Virus record (IMG/VR): IMGVR_UViG_3300044712_001937
Span: 124,001 to 188,000 of that record
Reading direction: 5' to 3' (one strand)
Source: a virus
Length of the DNA: 64,000 nt
Both the position numbers and the translations under genes were made by a program. Positions 1 through 9,378 of this stretch are shown piece by piece. How positions within the stretch are numbered: position 1 is the first letter of the stretch; the number at the start of each line of letters is the position of its first letter. A model generated the notes under the pieces. It saw nothing but the letters and a program-made list of their open reading frames with translations, did not search any database and had not been told where the DNA came from.

Positions 1-1
1 T

Positions 2-1315
2 GGAAATTCTTGTATTAATGAAGAAGAATTTTATGATAATTGTAAAGCTGCTGCATTTATTGCTACATTACAAGCAACATATACTGATTTTAAATATTTA
101 AAACCTGAAAGTAAAAAAATATGTGATAGAGAAGCGTTATTAGGTGTAAGTATTACAGGTTTTATGAACAATCCACAAATATTATTAAATCCAGATATTC
201 AAAAAAAAGGTGCTAAAATAGTTAAAGAAATAAATAAAGAAGTTGCTGAAATGATTGGTATTAATCAAGCAGCAAGAACTACTTGTGTTAAACCTTCAGG
301 TAATGCATCTACATTATTAGGTACTGCATCAGGAATTCATGGTGAACATTTTAGAAGATATTTTAGAAACGTTCAAGTTAATAAGGATGATGATATAGGC
401 ATTTATTTGAAAAAAATAAATCCTAAAATGTTTGAAAATTCAGTTTGGAGTGCAAATAATACCGATTGGGTAATTTCTTTTCCTATTGAAGCTAATGTTA
501 ATAGTATATTTAAAGATGAATTAGTAGGAACTAAATTATTGGAATATGTTAAATTAACTCAACAAAATTGGGTTGAAGAAGGAACTAATGTTGATTTGTG
601 TATTGAAAAATCAATTAGACATAATGTAAGTAATACTATTATCGTAGATAATTGGGAAGAAATTGAAAATTACATTTTTGAAAATAAACAATGGTTTTCA
701 GGAATAAGTTTATTACCAATGACAGGAGATAAAGATTATAATCAAGCACCATTTACTTCAATTTTAACATCAAAAGAATTAGTGAAAAAATATGGAGATA
801 TTGCAATGTATGCATCAGGATTGATTGTTGATGGTTTAAATGCATTTAATAATAATTTGTGGTTAGCTTGTGATATTCTAAATGGACTCGGTGAAAAAAT
901 TGAATATAATGAAGAAGATGTAAAAAATGAATTAATGAAATTAACTCCAAGAGAAGCTTGGAGTAATTTAGGTTTTAAAAACGGAACGTTAGATATTCTT
1001 TCAAAAACATTTATTAAACCAGAAGTTGAAGAATATAAAAGATATATGGATTCAACATTAATAGGTAGTGTACATAATTATGCATTAAAAAAAGATTGGA
1101 TTCGTAGAGCTAAACAATTTTCTGAACGATATTTTAAATCAATCAAAGAAATGACTTATTGCTTAAAAGATGTTAATAATTATCATAAATGGATTGAAAT
1201 TAATAGAGAATTGAAAGATGTTGATTGGGAAAATATAGTTGTGAAACCTAAATATACAGATATTGATACTACAGGAGCAGTTGCTTGTAGTGGTGGTGCT
1301 TGTGAATTAACATAA
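2..1315 (+). CDS. nrdJ: Adenosylcobalamin-dependent (class II) ribonucleotide reductase, 3' part
   Basis: Open from the first bases of the window, so the 5' end is missing; 437 residues are visible. Class II reductases make deoxyribonucleotides with a B12 radical. The visible part contains the LLGVSITGFMNNP segment, the KPSG...TLLGTASGIH loop and a C-terminal pair of cysteines spaced C-x4-C (VACSGGACELT), the redox pair that re-reduces the active site in monomeric RTPR-type enzymes. The catalytic-cysteine segment must lie upstream of the window. A terminator follows 20 nt after the stop. The family is confident; the monomeric triphosphate-reductase subtype is inferred from the C-terminal cysteine pair. 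Confidence 0.88.
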   Translation, partial: GNSCINEEEFYDNCKAAAFIATLQATYTDFKYLKPESKKICDREALLGVSITGFMNNPQILLNPDIQKKGAKIVKEINKEVAEMIGINQAARTTCVKPSGNASTLLGTASGIHGEHFRRYFRNVQVNKDDDIGIYLKKINPKMFENSVWSANNTDWVISFPIEANVNSIFKDELVGTKLLEYVKLTQQNWVEEGTNVDLCIEKSIRHNVSNTIIVDNWEEIENYIFENKQWFSGISLLPMTGDKDYNQAPFTSILTSKELVKKYGDIAMYASGLIVDGLNAFNNNLWLACDILNGLGEKIEYNEEDVKNELMKLTPREAWSNLGFKNGTLDILSKTFIKPEVEEYKRYMDSTLIGSVHNYALKKDWIRRAKQFSERYFKSIKEMTYCLKDVNNYHKWIEINRELKDVDWENIVVKPKYTDIDTTGAVACSGGACELT

Positions 1316-1336
1316 ATATAATACTCAAATAGTTAT

Positions 1337-1367
1337 AAAAATCCTCTTAATATTTAAGGGGATTTTT
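1337..1367 (+). terminator. Intrinsic terminator after nrdJ
   Basis: A 14-bp stem (one G-T pair) with a TAT loop; the 3' arm runs into a T-run. It separates the reductase from the helicase. Confidence 0.8.
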
Positions 1368-1413
1368 TATTGTATATTAATTTGAATATATGCAAATAAA
1401 GCTATATTTGATA

Positions 1414-1439
1414 TGTAACAAATTAATAATATCTTCGTA
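1414..1439 (+). promoter_or_regulatory. ECF-type promoter TGTAAC-N16-CGTA for helicase gene
   Basis: TGTAAC at 1414-1419, exactly 16 nt, CGTA at 1436-1439; 30 nt before the helicase ATG. Confidence 0.65.
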
Positions 1440-1469
1440 CTTTATTTTATAATTAAAATATTAATATTT

Positions 1470-3506
1470 ATGTATCAGAACTGGATAAATTCAAGAGGTT
1501 TACGAACATTAAATTACCAAGAAAATGCAGTAACTAAAGTCAATAATAGTTTAGAGGAACAGGAAATAACTGTTTTAGCTGCATGTCCAAGTGCAGGAAA
1601 AACTATTATGACTATTCTTATTATGGATGAGTATCTTAAACAAAATCCAAATCATAAGGTAATGGTTTTAACACATGGAACAACTGTTTTACGTACTCAA
1701 TTTTATGATGTGCTTAAAGAAGTTAAACCTGATTTTTCTTATAATCTTGTTGAAAAAATTTCACAATATGACCCAAGTGTAGGTGCTAACATTTGTCTTC
1801 CACAAACTATTGCCGGATATAAATTAAATAAAATCGATTTATTGATTGTAGATGAAGCACATCAATTCTATTATGGTGAAAAATTAATTAAAGATATTAT
1901 TAAACAAACTCATCCTAAAAAACAATTATTACTTACAGGTTCACCTTCACCATTTATCGCTAAAAACTTACCAATAATTCCAATTACTTTAAATACCATT
2001 TATGATGAAGGAATGGTGTCAGATTTATATGTTGAAATCGCAACATCATCATATCAGTTTGATTTCACTGATGATTATAATCAGGATGATGAATTAAAAT
2101 CAACAGTTCATTTTAAAGACAGTGATACTAAGAAAACATTGGATGACCTTGTTGAAAAAATTGTAAATAGACTTAAAAGCATAAAAGGAAATGATTTAAT
2201 TAATTTCACGGGTTGGCTGCCAACATTAAAACATTTGCAGAAAACAATGATTGCTTGTAAATCAATTCAACAAGCAAATCAAGTTGAACATTACTTCAAT
2301 AAGATTGGAGTGAACTGTCTTAAATCAACTTCTGATACTGACGTAGATAGTAATAACATTCAACAATTTAAGGATGATAAGAATTGTTTGGTTCTTATTG
2401 TAGTTGGTCGTGGAATATTAGGATTTAACTATTCTGAACTTGTAAATGTTGTTGATATGACAGTTAGTAAAAATATTGATAGAGTTTATCAATTACTTTG
2501 TCGTGTTATTAGAATTCATCCCAAAGGTGAAAAGAAATTATTTATTAAAGTTGCACCAAATATTCATAGCGATTATTTTAAATATTTCATGACTGCTGTT
2601 TTATCTATGTCAGAAGCTGAATTTTTTACTAAATATAATGGTAAAAATTTCAATGATATGGTGATTCCGGTTATTAAAACCGATAATAAAAGAATTAAAA
2701 ATTCTGATGATAAAATTTCGGATAATAATAATTCTAACAAACCTAAGAATAAATTTAAATCTGTTATTTTTGAAGGTTTACCAGTATTCAGTTTTTTTAA
2801 AGATTTATATCATAAAAAAGACGATATTCTTCATATCTATGCTCGTACTACTATGAGAGATGTAAGGGCAGAATTTATGAAAACGATGCCAAATGGATAT
2901 TGGACAAAAGAAAAATGTATAGAAAGTGCTAAAAATTTTGAGAAGCTAAGTGATTGGTTTAAAAATGAGTATAATGCATATGATGCTGCATATAGAAATG
3001 GATGGTTAAATGAATGCTGCGAAAATTTAATTGTTAATAATAATAGAGGTTATTGGACTAAAGAAAAATGTATAGAAAGTGCTAAAAAATATCAAACACA
3101 ACAAGAGTGGATTAAAAATGAAGAAACTGCATATCAAGTTGCAAGACGACATAATTGGTTAGATATCTGTGAAAGTCATATGATTAAAAGAAATATCTGG
3201 AGTAAAGAAAAATGTATAGAAAGTGCTAAAAAATATCAAACTAAAGGAGAGTGGATTAAATATGATAAAAAAGCGTATCAAGCTGCAAGACATAATAATT
3301 GGTTAGATGATTGCTACTTTCATTTAAGTAATAAAATTAAATCATCAGGTTATTGGACTAAAGAAAAATGTTTAAAAGAAGCAAAAAAATATAAATTAAG
3401 AAATGATTTTAAAAATTATTCTGGAGGCGCATATCAAGCTGCACGAAAAAATGGTTGGCTTGATGAAATTTGCCAACATATGAAAAGACCAAATAAAAAC
3501 TCTTGA
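1470..3506 (+). CDS. SF2 DEAH-box helicase with four C-terminal repeats
   Basis: 678 residues. Walker A PSAGKT at about residues 40-45, DEAH (VDEAHQ) at 127-132, a motif-III-like LTGSP, and a motif-VI-like QLLCRVIRIH in the second RecA-like domain make this a nucleic-acid-dependent ATPase. After residue 475 come four repeats of about 50 residues, each starting (Y/I)W(T/S)KEKC and ending in an A...NGWLD-type helix, which I take to be a DNA-binding or endonuclease-associated repeat. The start is the ATG 30 nt downstream of the CGTA box. The target nucleic acid is unknown. Confidence 0.8.
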   Translation: MYQNWINSRGLRTLNYQENAVTKVNNSLEEQEITVLAACPSAGKTIMTILIMDEYLKQNPNHKVMVLTHGTTVLRTQFYDVLKEVKPDFSYNLVEKISQYDPSVGANICLPQTIAGYKLNKIDLLIVDEAHQFYYGEKLIKDIIKQTHPKKQLLLTGSPSPFIAKNLPIIPITLNTIYDEGMVSDLYVEIATSSYQFDFTDDYNQDDELKSTVHFKDSDTKKTLDDLVEKIVNRLKSIKGNDLINFTGWLPTLKHLQKTMIACKSIQQANQVEHYFNKIGVNCLKSTSDTDVDSNNIQQFKDDKNCLVLIVVGRGILGFNYSELVNVVDMTVSKNIDRVYQLLCRVIRIHPKGEKKLFIKVAPNIHSDYFKYFMTAVLSMSEAEFFTKYNGKNFNDMVIPVIKTDNKRIKNSDDKISDNNNSNKPKNKFKSVIFEGLPVFSFFKDLYHKKDDILHIYARTTMRDVRAEFMKTMPNGYWTKEKCIESAKNFEKLSDWFKNEYNAYDAAYRNGWLNECCENLIVNNNRGYWTKEKCIESAKKYQTQQEWIKNEETAYQVARRHNWLDICESHMIKRNIWSKEKCIESAKKYQTKGEWIKYDKKAYQAARHNNWLDDCYFHLSNKIKSSGYWTKEKCLKEAKKYKLRNDFKNYSGGAYQAARKNGWLDEICQHMKRPNKNS

Positions 3507-3549
3507 TTTTTAATTTAAAAAATATTAATTTTGAATTTATTATTAAATA

Positions 3550-4146
3550 ATGATGTATTATTACAAACTTTCTATAATTTATAGTTATACTTTATTAAGT
3601 ATAGGTTTTATTTATTCTTATTGGTTTAATATTATTTCTATGATGAAAAAAATATATACTTTTTATTATAGAAATTTGTTAATTGAAAAAATTAAAGATT
3701 TTATCTTAATGCAAATATATTATTACGCATATGATAGTGAAAATTATTCATTAAAACATATTAACAATCCATTTGTGAATTTTTATTCAGATATTTTAAA
3801 TAAAGGTTTTGAATTTAATTATATTAATGAAAATTTATTAAATGAAACTATTTTTAAAACATATTCTAAAGAATTTAATTTTTTTATTTTCACTAAAAAT
3901 CATTTTAATACTGCAATGAATCATTTAATTGCTGATAGGTATCTTATGCGTGATATTTATATTAATGATAATGGTGAATTATCAGATAAAAAAATATTAA
4001 TAACTAATAAAGGAAAAAAACATCATTTAGATGGATTATCATTTGAAAGAAATTATAAACAAAGAAAATTACAAAAATTTGCATTATATATCGCAATATC
4101 AAGTTTTATAATTGCAACATTAAGTTTTTTATTAAAAATTAATTAA
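3550..4146 (+). CDS. Hypothetical protein with N- and C-terminal membrane segments
   Basis: 198 residues, not recognised. A hydrophobic aromatic-rich N-terminus (about residues 7-30) and a C-terminal segment (about 174-195) look membrane-spanning; the middle is polar and rich in Asn, Tyr and Phe. It follows the helicase by 43 nt and is 3 nt from the next gene, so probably co-transcribed. Confidence 0.6.
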   Translation: MMYYYKLSIIYSYTLLSIGFIYSYWFNIISMMKKIYTFYYRNLLIEKIKDFILMQIYYYAYDSENYSLKHINNPFVNFYSDILNKGFEFNYINENLLNETIFKTYSKEFNFFIFTKNHFNTAMNHLIADRYLMRDIYINDNGELSDKKILITNKGKKHHLDGLSFERNYKQRKLQKFALYIAISSFIIATLSFLLKIN

Positions 4147-4149
4147 CTC

Positions 4150-4401
4150 ATGTCTAAACTAATTGGTGGAACAGTACATCGCTACGAAAAGTATAATGGT
4201 GATGAAGATAAAGCGTTAAATCCTATTATTGTTAAATTAAATTTAGATTTCTATGAAACTAATAATAAATTAGCAAAAATTAGAAGAGATATTGATGAAT
4301 TCCAAAGTAATTGTAAGCATGATTATTATTTAGTTTATGAAAGTCCTGCTTATGATGATTGTTATAGATGTATTCATTGTGGAAAAGAAGAATGGTTTTA
4401 A
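4150..4401 (+). CDS. Small zinc-ribbon-like protein
   Basis: 83 residues. The C-terminus has C-x-H and then C-x2-C-x2-C (CYRCIHCGKEEW), suggesting one bound zinc. No function is recognised. It starts 3 nt after the preceding stop, so it is likely in the same transcript. Confidence 0.6.
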   Translation: MSKLIGGTVHRYEKYNGDEDKALNPIIVKLNLDFYETNNKLAKIRRDIDEFQSNCKHDYYLVYESPAYDDCYRCIHCGKEEWF

Positions 4402-4503
4402 ATTAAAGAAATATTTTTAATATAATACATAATTGTTTAAACTTTTTAATGTTTGAAACTATTTATATGTAAATAAGAATTACAAAATAAACGTTTCTAT
4501 ATT

Positions 4504-5073
4504 ATGGAAAGAAAATTAGACAAACATGTAATTAATTCAGGTGATAAATTCGGTAGACTTACTGTAATATCATATACTGATAGAATAGATAAAAAGGGTG
4601 AATATAAATGTAAATGTGATTGTGGAAATATTACATATGCAAGAACTCATTCATTAAAAACTGGAAAACATAAGTCTTGCGGATGTTTAATGAAGGAAAG
4701 TGTTGCTAAAAGATTTACATTACCCGATAATCAAGGTTTAATTAATGAATTATATAAAAATTATAAAAGTTCTGCTATTAATAGAGGTTATGAATTTTTG
4801 TTATCAAAAGAAAATTTTAAAAACTTAATTTTTAATAATTGTTATTATTGTGGTTCTGAACCTTTAAAAAACATTTCTTTAAGTAGAAGAAGAAAAATAA
4901 TTATTAACGATTTTAAATATAACGGAATTGATAGATTAAACAATGAAACAGGATATACATTAGAAAATGTAGTTAGTTGTTGTTATATTTGTAATAATGC
5001 AAAAAACATTTTAACTGAAAAAGAATTTTTAGAATGGATTGAAAAAATATATTCATATCAAAAGAATAAATAA
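4504..5073 (+). CDS. Free-standing HNH homing endonuclease
   Basis: 189 residues. The N-terminal half has the zinc-binding GDKFGRLTVIS...CKCDCG...SCGC pattern common in phage HNH enzymes; the C-terminal half has CYYCG, then GIDRLNNETGYTLENV, then CCYICNNAK, the HNH/zinc module. Expected to nick or cut DNA and spread itself between related phages. It lies between the helicase group and the NAMPT gene. Confidence 0.8.
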   Translation: MERKLDKHVINSGDKFGRLTVISYTDRIDKKGEYKCKCDCGNITYARTHSLKTGKHKSCGCLMKESVAKRFTLPDNQGLINELYKNYKSSAINRGYEFLLSKENFKNLIFNNCYYCGSEPLKNISLSRRRKIIINDFKYNGIDRLNNETGYTLENVVSCCYICNNAKNILTEKEFLEWIEKIYSYQKNK

Positions 5074-5103
5074 TTATTTTATTTTTACGTTTATTTGAAA
5101 TAA

Positions 5104-5129
5104 AGTAACAAATATTAATAATTTTCGTA
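5104..5129 (+). promoter_or_regulatory. ECF-type promoter AGTAAC-N16-CGTA for NAMPT gene
   Basis: AGTAAC 5104-5109, 16 nt, CGTA 5126-5129. The sequence continues as TATTTTTG, so the site also fits the Bacteroidetes -7 box TAnnTTTG. It argues against a TTG start at 5133. Confidence 0.65.
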
Positions 5130-5156
5130 TTTTTGTTAAATTTAAAATTTATATAT

Positions 5157-6623
5157 ATGATATCACCTATTTTAAGTTCGATTAATAAGTTTAATGAAAA
5201 CAATTTTATTCTATTAACTGACAGTTATAAACTAACACATTGGAAACAATATCCCAAAGGTACTACGAAAATTTATTCTTATCTTGAATCCCGTGGTGGT
5301 GAATTTGAGTCAACATTATTTTTTGGATTACAATATTACGTAATTAAATATTTGATTGATGTTCAAATAACTATGGATAATATTGATGAAGCTGAATATT
5401 TAAGTGGAATTCATTTTGGTACTACTGCTAATTTTAATCGTCAGGGTTGGGAACATATTGTTAAAAATCTTAATGGTAAATTACCACTTAAAATTAAGGC
5501 AGTTAAAGAAGGTACTTTAGTTCCAATTTCAAATATATTATTGAGTATTGAAAGTACTGATGAAAAATGTTATTGGTTAACTAATGTGGTTGAAACTTTG
5601 TTACTAAAATTATGGTATCCTATTACAATCGCCAGTAATTCTTTTTATTGTAAGAAAATGATTAAAGAGTGTTTGGAAGAAAGTGGTGGAGTTACTGCTG
5701 GATTACTTTTCAAACTTCATGATTTTGGATATCGTGGTGTTAGTTCCGAAGAAACTGCAGGTATTGGTGGTATGGCTCATTTAGTTAATTTCTTAGGAAC
5801 AGATACTTTAAAAGGCATTGTTTATGCTAACAATTATTATAAATCTGGAGTTTGTGGTTATTCAGTTCCAGCTTCTGAACATTCTGTTGCATGTAGTTTC
5901 GGAAAGGATTTTGAAGATGAATATTTCATGAATATGCTTAAAACATATTCTTCAGGAATAGTTTCAATTGTTTCAGATACTTATGATGTATTTAATTTCG
6001 TAAGTACAATGAGTAATAGGCATAAACAAGCTATTCTTGATAGAGATGGATGTGTTGTATTTCGTCCTGATAGTGGAGATGCTATTGAAGTTTTATCGAA
6101 ATTAATTGATATACTTTGGGATTGTTTCGGTGGTACATATGTTAAAGGATTTAAATTACTTGATTCTCATGTAAGGTTAATTCAAGGTGATGGAATTGAT
6201 AGAAAAACTTTATTGTTAATTATGAAAATGTTAATTAGCAAAGGTTATTCGATTGATAATATTGTATTTGGTTCTGGTGGTGGTCTATTACAAAAATTCG
6301 ATAGAGATACTTGTAAATTTGCAATTAAAGCGAGTTATGGTGAAAGAATTGTTAATGGAAAACTGATAAGTTTTAATATCAGCAAAGACCCTATTACTTC
6401 TAAAGGTAAACGTTCTAAAGCTGGAATGCTTAAACTTATAAAAACAACAGATGATAATTCTTTTAGAACTATTAGTTCTGCAGATATGACAAAAGAAATG
6501 TTTGATAGTTATGAAGATGAACTTGAAGTTGTTTTTGAAAACGGAGAAATTTTGCGTGAACAAACATTTGATGAAATTCGAAAATTATCTGAAAAATATT
6601 TAGAAATATTAATGAAAAATTAA
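5157..6623 (+). CDS. nadV: Nicotinamide phosphoribosyltransferase (NAMPT/NadV)
   Basis: 488 residues, the family's usual length. NAMPT condenses nicotinamide with PRPP to give NMN, the first step of NAD salvage. Signatures: N-terminal LLTDSYKLTHWKQYP, the FRPDSGD phosphate-binding segment, the QGDGID loop and FGSGGGLLQKFDRDT. I start at the ATG at 5157; the open frame reaches a TTG at 5133 but that lies in the promoter. No NMN adenylyltransferase or PRPP synthetase is seen in this window, so a complete phage NAD-rebuilding pathway would need a gene elsewhere or the host enzyme. Confidence 0.93.
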   Translation: MISPILSSINKFNENNFILLTDSYKLTHWKQYPKGTTKIYSYLESRGGEFESTLFFGLQYYVIKYLIDVQITMDNIDEAEYLSGIHFGTTANFNRQGWEHIVKNLNGKLPLKIKAVKEGTLVPISNILLSIESTDEKCYWLTNVVETLLLKLWYPITIASNSFYCKKMIKECLEESGGVTAGLLFKLHDFGYRGVSSEETAGIGGMAHLVNFLGTDTLKGIVYANNYYKSGVCGYSVPASEHSVACSFGKDFEDEYFMNMLKTYSSGIVSIVSDTYDVFNFVSTMSNRHKQAILDRDGCVVFRPDSGDAIEVLSKLIDILWDCFGGTYVKGFKLLDSHVRLIQGDGIDRKTLLLIMKMLISKGYSIDNIVFGSGGGLLQKFDRDTCKFAIKASYGERIVNGKLISFNISKDPITSKGKRSKAGMLKLIKTTDDNSFRTISSADMTKEMFDSYEDELEVVFENGEILREQTFDEIRKLSEKYLEILMKN

Positions 6624-6698
6624 ATATTTACGTATTTATATGAGATATTGTAAATATTAAAATTGAAATAATAATTAATTGTAAATAAATTAAACTGT

Positions 6699-8972
6699 AT
6701 GACTAAAAATTTTGTGAAACTCGATGAAAACTATTTTTTAACTACTCAAGTTATTAATAGTAATGTAACTGTAGAAGTTACAAAAAAAACCAACCATATC
6801 TTCGTGGTTGACGTATCTGGCTCAATGAGCTGGGAATTGAATAAAATCCGTACTCAACTTAAAAATAAACTTTCGAACATCATGAAAGATGGCGATACAA
6901 TTTCAATTGTATGGTTTTCCGGTAGTCGTGATGCTGGAGTTTTAAAAGAAGAAGTTGAAGTTAAATCACTCAAAACATTAAGTGACCTTAACGATGCTAT
7001 CGATAAATGGTTACGTCCTGTTGGATTAACAGCATTTTTGAAACCATTACAATTGGTTAAAGAAATTGTTGGTCGAATTAAAACTAACCGTCCCGATAGC
7101 GTATTCTCAATGATTTTCCTTACAGATGGTTATAATAATGACTGTCCTTGGAATGATGTTAAGAAAGCGTTAAAAGACCTTGAAAATGATTTTGCTTCTT
7201 CAACATTCGTTGAATATGGTTATTATGCTGACACTCAAAAATTGACCGAAATGGCTTCAATTATTGGTGGTGAAAAAATCAGTTGTGATGGATTTGATGA
7301 TTTTGAACCTATGTTCGACAATAAAATCTCACAATCAGCAAAAGGTGGAAAGAAAACTTTGGTTGAAATCACCGATAAATATTTGTATGATTTTGCATTT
7401 TCAGTTGCTGATGGTAGTATCATATTATATGGTATTTCCGATGGTAAAATTATGGTTGGTAGCAATATTAAAGAAATTCATTTCTTTTCTTCCAACGAAA
7501 TTGGTAATCCTAAAGGCAAATCCACTGTTGAAGATGATTCAGCACTTTATGGCGCAATCTATGTGCTTGCTGACAAACTGATGAATGACGATGCTGAAAA
7601 GATTTTCTACACACTTGGCGACCAATTTTATTATCAAATGTTGGCAAATGCATTTGGAAAACAAAAATTAAATGCGTTTAAAAATGCAATTAAGGAATGT
7701 GTTAACGATACTGCCAAAAGATTTCCAAATGGTAAAAGTCCAATTCAAAAAGTCGATGATAACGCATATTGCTTTATGAATTTAATTTCAGATTTGGGTG
7801 ATATGGGATGTATGTTCTATCCAAATCACGATGAATTTAATTACAATCGTATTGGAATTAAACGTGTTGCCAGAGGTAATGATTTATCAGATGCCGATAA
7901 AAAACGTCTTACCGAAGCTTCTAATGTTGAAGAAGCTGCTAAAATTGTTGAAGAACTTAAAGAAAAAAATGTTGAAATTAAATTTGTTAACAGTAATCCT
8001 GACAGGGGTTATTATTTAACTGATTTAGTTTGGAATGAAGCTCGTGCAAATCTTTCAATTCGTATATATATTGAAGGAGAAGCAATTCTTCCAGAAAATA
8101 AATTCGGTATTGATAAAGTTGGAAGTTTTAAATACAACACTTTTACGATTGTAAAAGATGGTATTTTAAATGTAAGCAAAATTCCGGTAAATTATTCTGA
8201 TGAATTATTGGCATTATTACAAAAAAATAATGTTTCATATCTTGTATCAGGTATACAATCAGGTACTGATAAATCCGATTTACGTATAATTATCGATTTA
8301 TCTTCAATTCCTGTTATCAACAGAGGTATGGTAAAAGCAATTTCTGCAAATGATTTAGCTAAAGCTGAATGGGATTTATTGAAACTCCAAGGAGATAAAA
8401 AAGTTTATGATTATTATCGTAAATCATTATTTCCAAAAACCAGCAAATCATTTCTTGAACTTGGTTTATCTCAGGAATGTGTTGACTGGTTAAAAGAAGT
8501 AGGTATTACTGATTTTAATGGTTTTGCACCTAAAACCGATGCTGCAGAATCAACTGATTTTTATATGTCAGTTAATCTTGAAACTAAAATAAAAGGTTTA
8601 TCATCTTTACCTAAAGTTGAAGATGTTGTTGCCAAAATTAAAGATGGTAAAGCATTGAAACTTAATGAATGGATAATGGCTGATGCAATTAAAAAATATC
8701 AGGCACAACTTGAATCTGATATATATAAAACATTACCGGAAGAAGGTCAAAAGGGTATATTAAAAACATATCTTGAAACCAAATCAGAAATCCTTAACAA
8801 ACAAAGAAGAAAAGCTTTGCAGGAAATTGCGCAAATTAAATTTGCACTTATTCTTTCAAAGAAATGGTTTAAAGAATTTAAATCATTCGATGAAAACAAA
8901 TTAAGTGTTAAATTCGATGAACAAGATTTGGAATTCACTTTCGATATGAGTGAAAAAGAAGTTAAGATTTAA
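6699..8972 (+). CDS. Von Willebrand factor A (VWA) domain protein
   Basis: 757 residues. A VWA fold sits near residues 30-190: the MIDAS metal site is visible as DVSGS (38-42), a TAF threonine and LTDGYNND. Such domains bind partners through a Mg ion. The remaining 550 residues are not recognised. It resembles the VWA proteins of large phages and may be an internal or assembly-related protein, but this is inference. Codons are somewhat less A+T-biased than in its neighbours. Confidence 0.8.
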   Translation: MTKNFVKLDENYFLTTQVINSNVTVEVTKKTNHIFVVDVSGSMSWELNKIRTQLKNKLSNIMKDGDTISIVWFSGSRDAGVLKEEVEVKSLKTLSDLNDAIDKWLRPVGLTAFLKPLQLVKEIVGRIKTNRPDSVFSMIFLTDGYNNDCPWNDVKKALKDLENDFASSTFVEYGYYADTQKLTEMASIIGGEKISCDGFDDFEPMFDNKISQSAKGGKKTLVEITDKYLYDFAFSVADGSIILYGISDGKIMVGSNIKEIHFFSSNEIGNPKGKSTVEDDSALYGAIYVLADKLMNDDAEKIFYTLGDQFYYQMLANAFGKQKLNAFKNAIKECVNDTAKRFPNGKSPIQKVDDNAYCFMNLISDLGDMGCMFYPNHDEFNYNRIGIKRVARGNDLSDADKKRLTEASNVEEAAKIVEELKEKNVEIKFVNSNPDRGYYLTDLVWNEARANLSIRIYIEGEAILPENKFGIDKVGSFKYNTFTIVKDGILNVSKIPVNYSDELLALLQKNNVSYLVSGIQSGTDKSDLRIIIDLSSIPVINRGMVKAISANDLAKAEWDLLKLQGDKKVYDYYRKSLFPKTSKSFLELGLSQECVDWLKEVGITDFNGFAPKTDAAESTDFYMSVNLETKIKGLSSLPKVEDVVAKIKDGKALKLNEWIMADAIKKYQAQLESDIYKTLPEEGQKGILKTYLETKSEILNKQRRKALQEIAQIKFALILSKKWFKEFKSFDENKLSVKFDEQDLEFTFDMSEKEVKI

Positions 8973-8994
8973 ATTTGTTAAAGAATAAATATTT

Positions 8995-9021
8995 AAAATC
9001 CCGGCAATTAGTCGGGATTTT
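8995..9021. terminator. Bidirectional intrinsic terminator between convergent genes
   Basis: AAAATCCCG and CGGGATTTT arms around a 9-nt loop, with a T-run on the plus side and an A-run for the opposite strand. It separates the plus-strand VWA gene from the minus-strand fibre block. Confidence 0.85.
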
Positions 9022-9028
9022 TTTGTAT

Positions 9029-9307
9029 TTATTCTTCTAATTTCTTAGTCTCATCGTTTTTCGTTTTATTCCAAAATAAAGTAATAAATTCAGATGTTAT
9101 TGCTCCTATTTCAAATAATAATAAAATAACAGTTGCATATAATACATATTTATTTATTTCTTCATTATGTAAAGTTCCACTAACTGAAGCTTTTACTTGC
9201 ATATATAAAAAATATACCGTTGCATAAGTTATTAATCGTTTACTACTAGCAGAATCTCCTTGGTCTTCAAAAAAACCTGCAATCCAAATTAAAAATTTTT
9301 TTATCAT
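9029..9307 (-). CDS. Small two-helix membrane protein, holin-like
   Basis: 92 residues with two hydrophobic segments (about residues 26-45 and 52-75) and a charged C-terminus ending KNDETKKLEE. The size and topology fit a phage holin, which times lysis by permeabilising the inner membrane. It lies downstream of the fibre-like genes on the same strand. No catalytic motif is present, so the assignment rests on architecture alone. Confidence 0.5.
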   Translation of the reverse strand: MIKKFLIWIAGFFEDQGDSASSKRLITYATVYFLYMQVKASVSGTLHNEEINKYVLYATVILLLFEIGAITSEFITLFWNKTKNDETKKLEE

Positions 9308-9378
9308 AATTTTAAATTATTAATTAAAGTTATTATTATCGATTAATTATTTTCATATAAAATTGTGTTTGTAATTTT

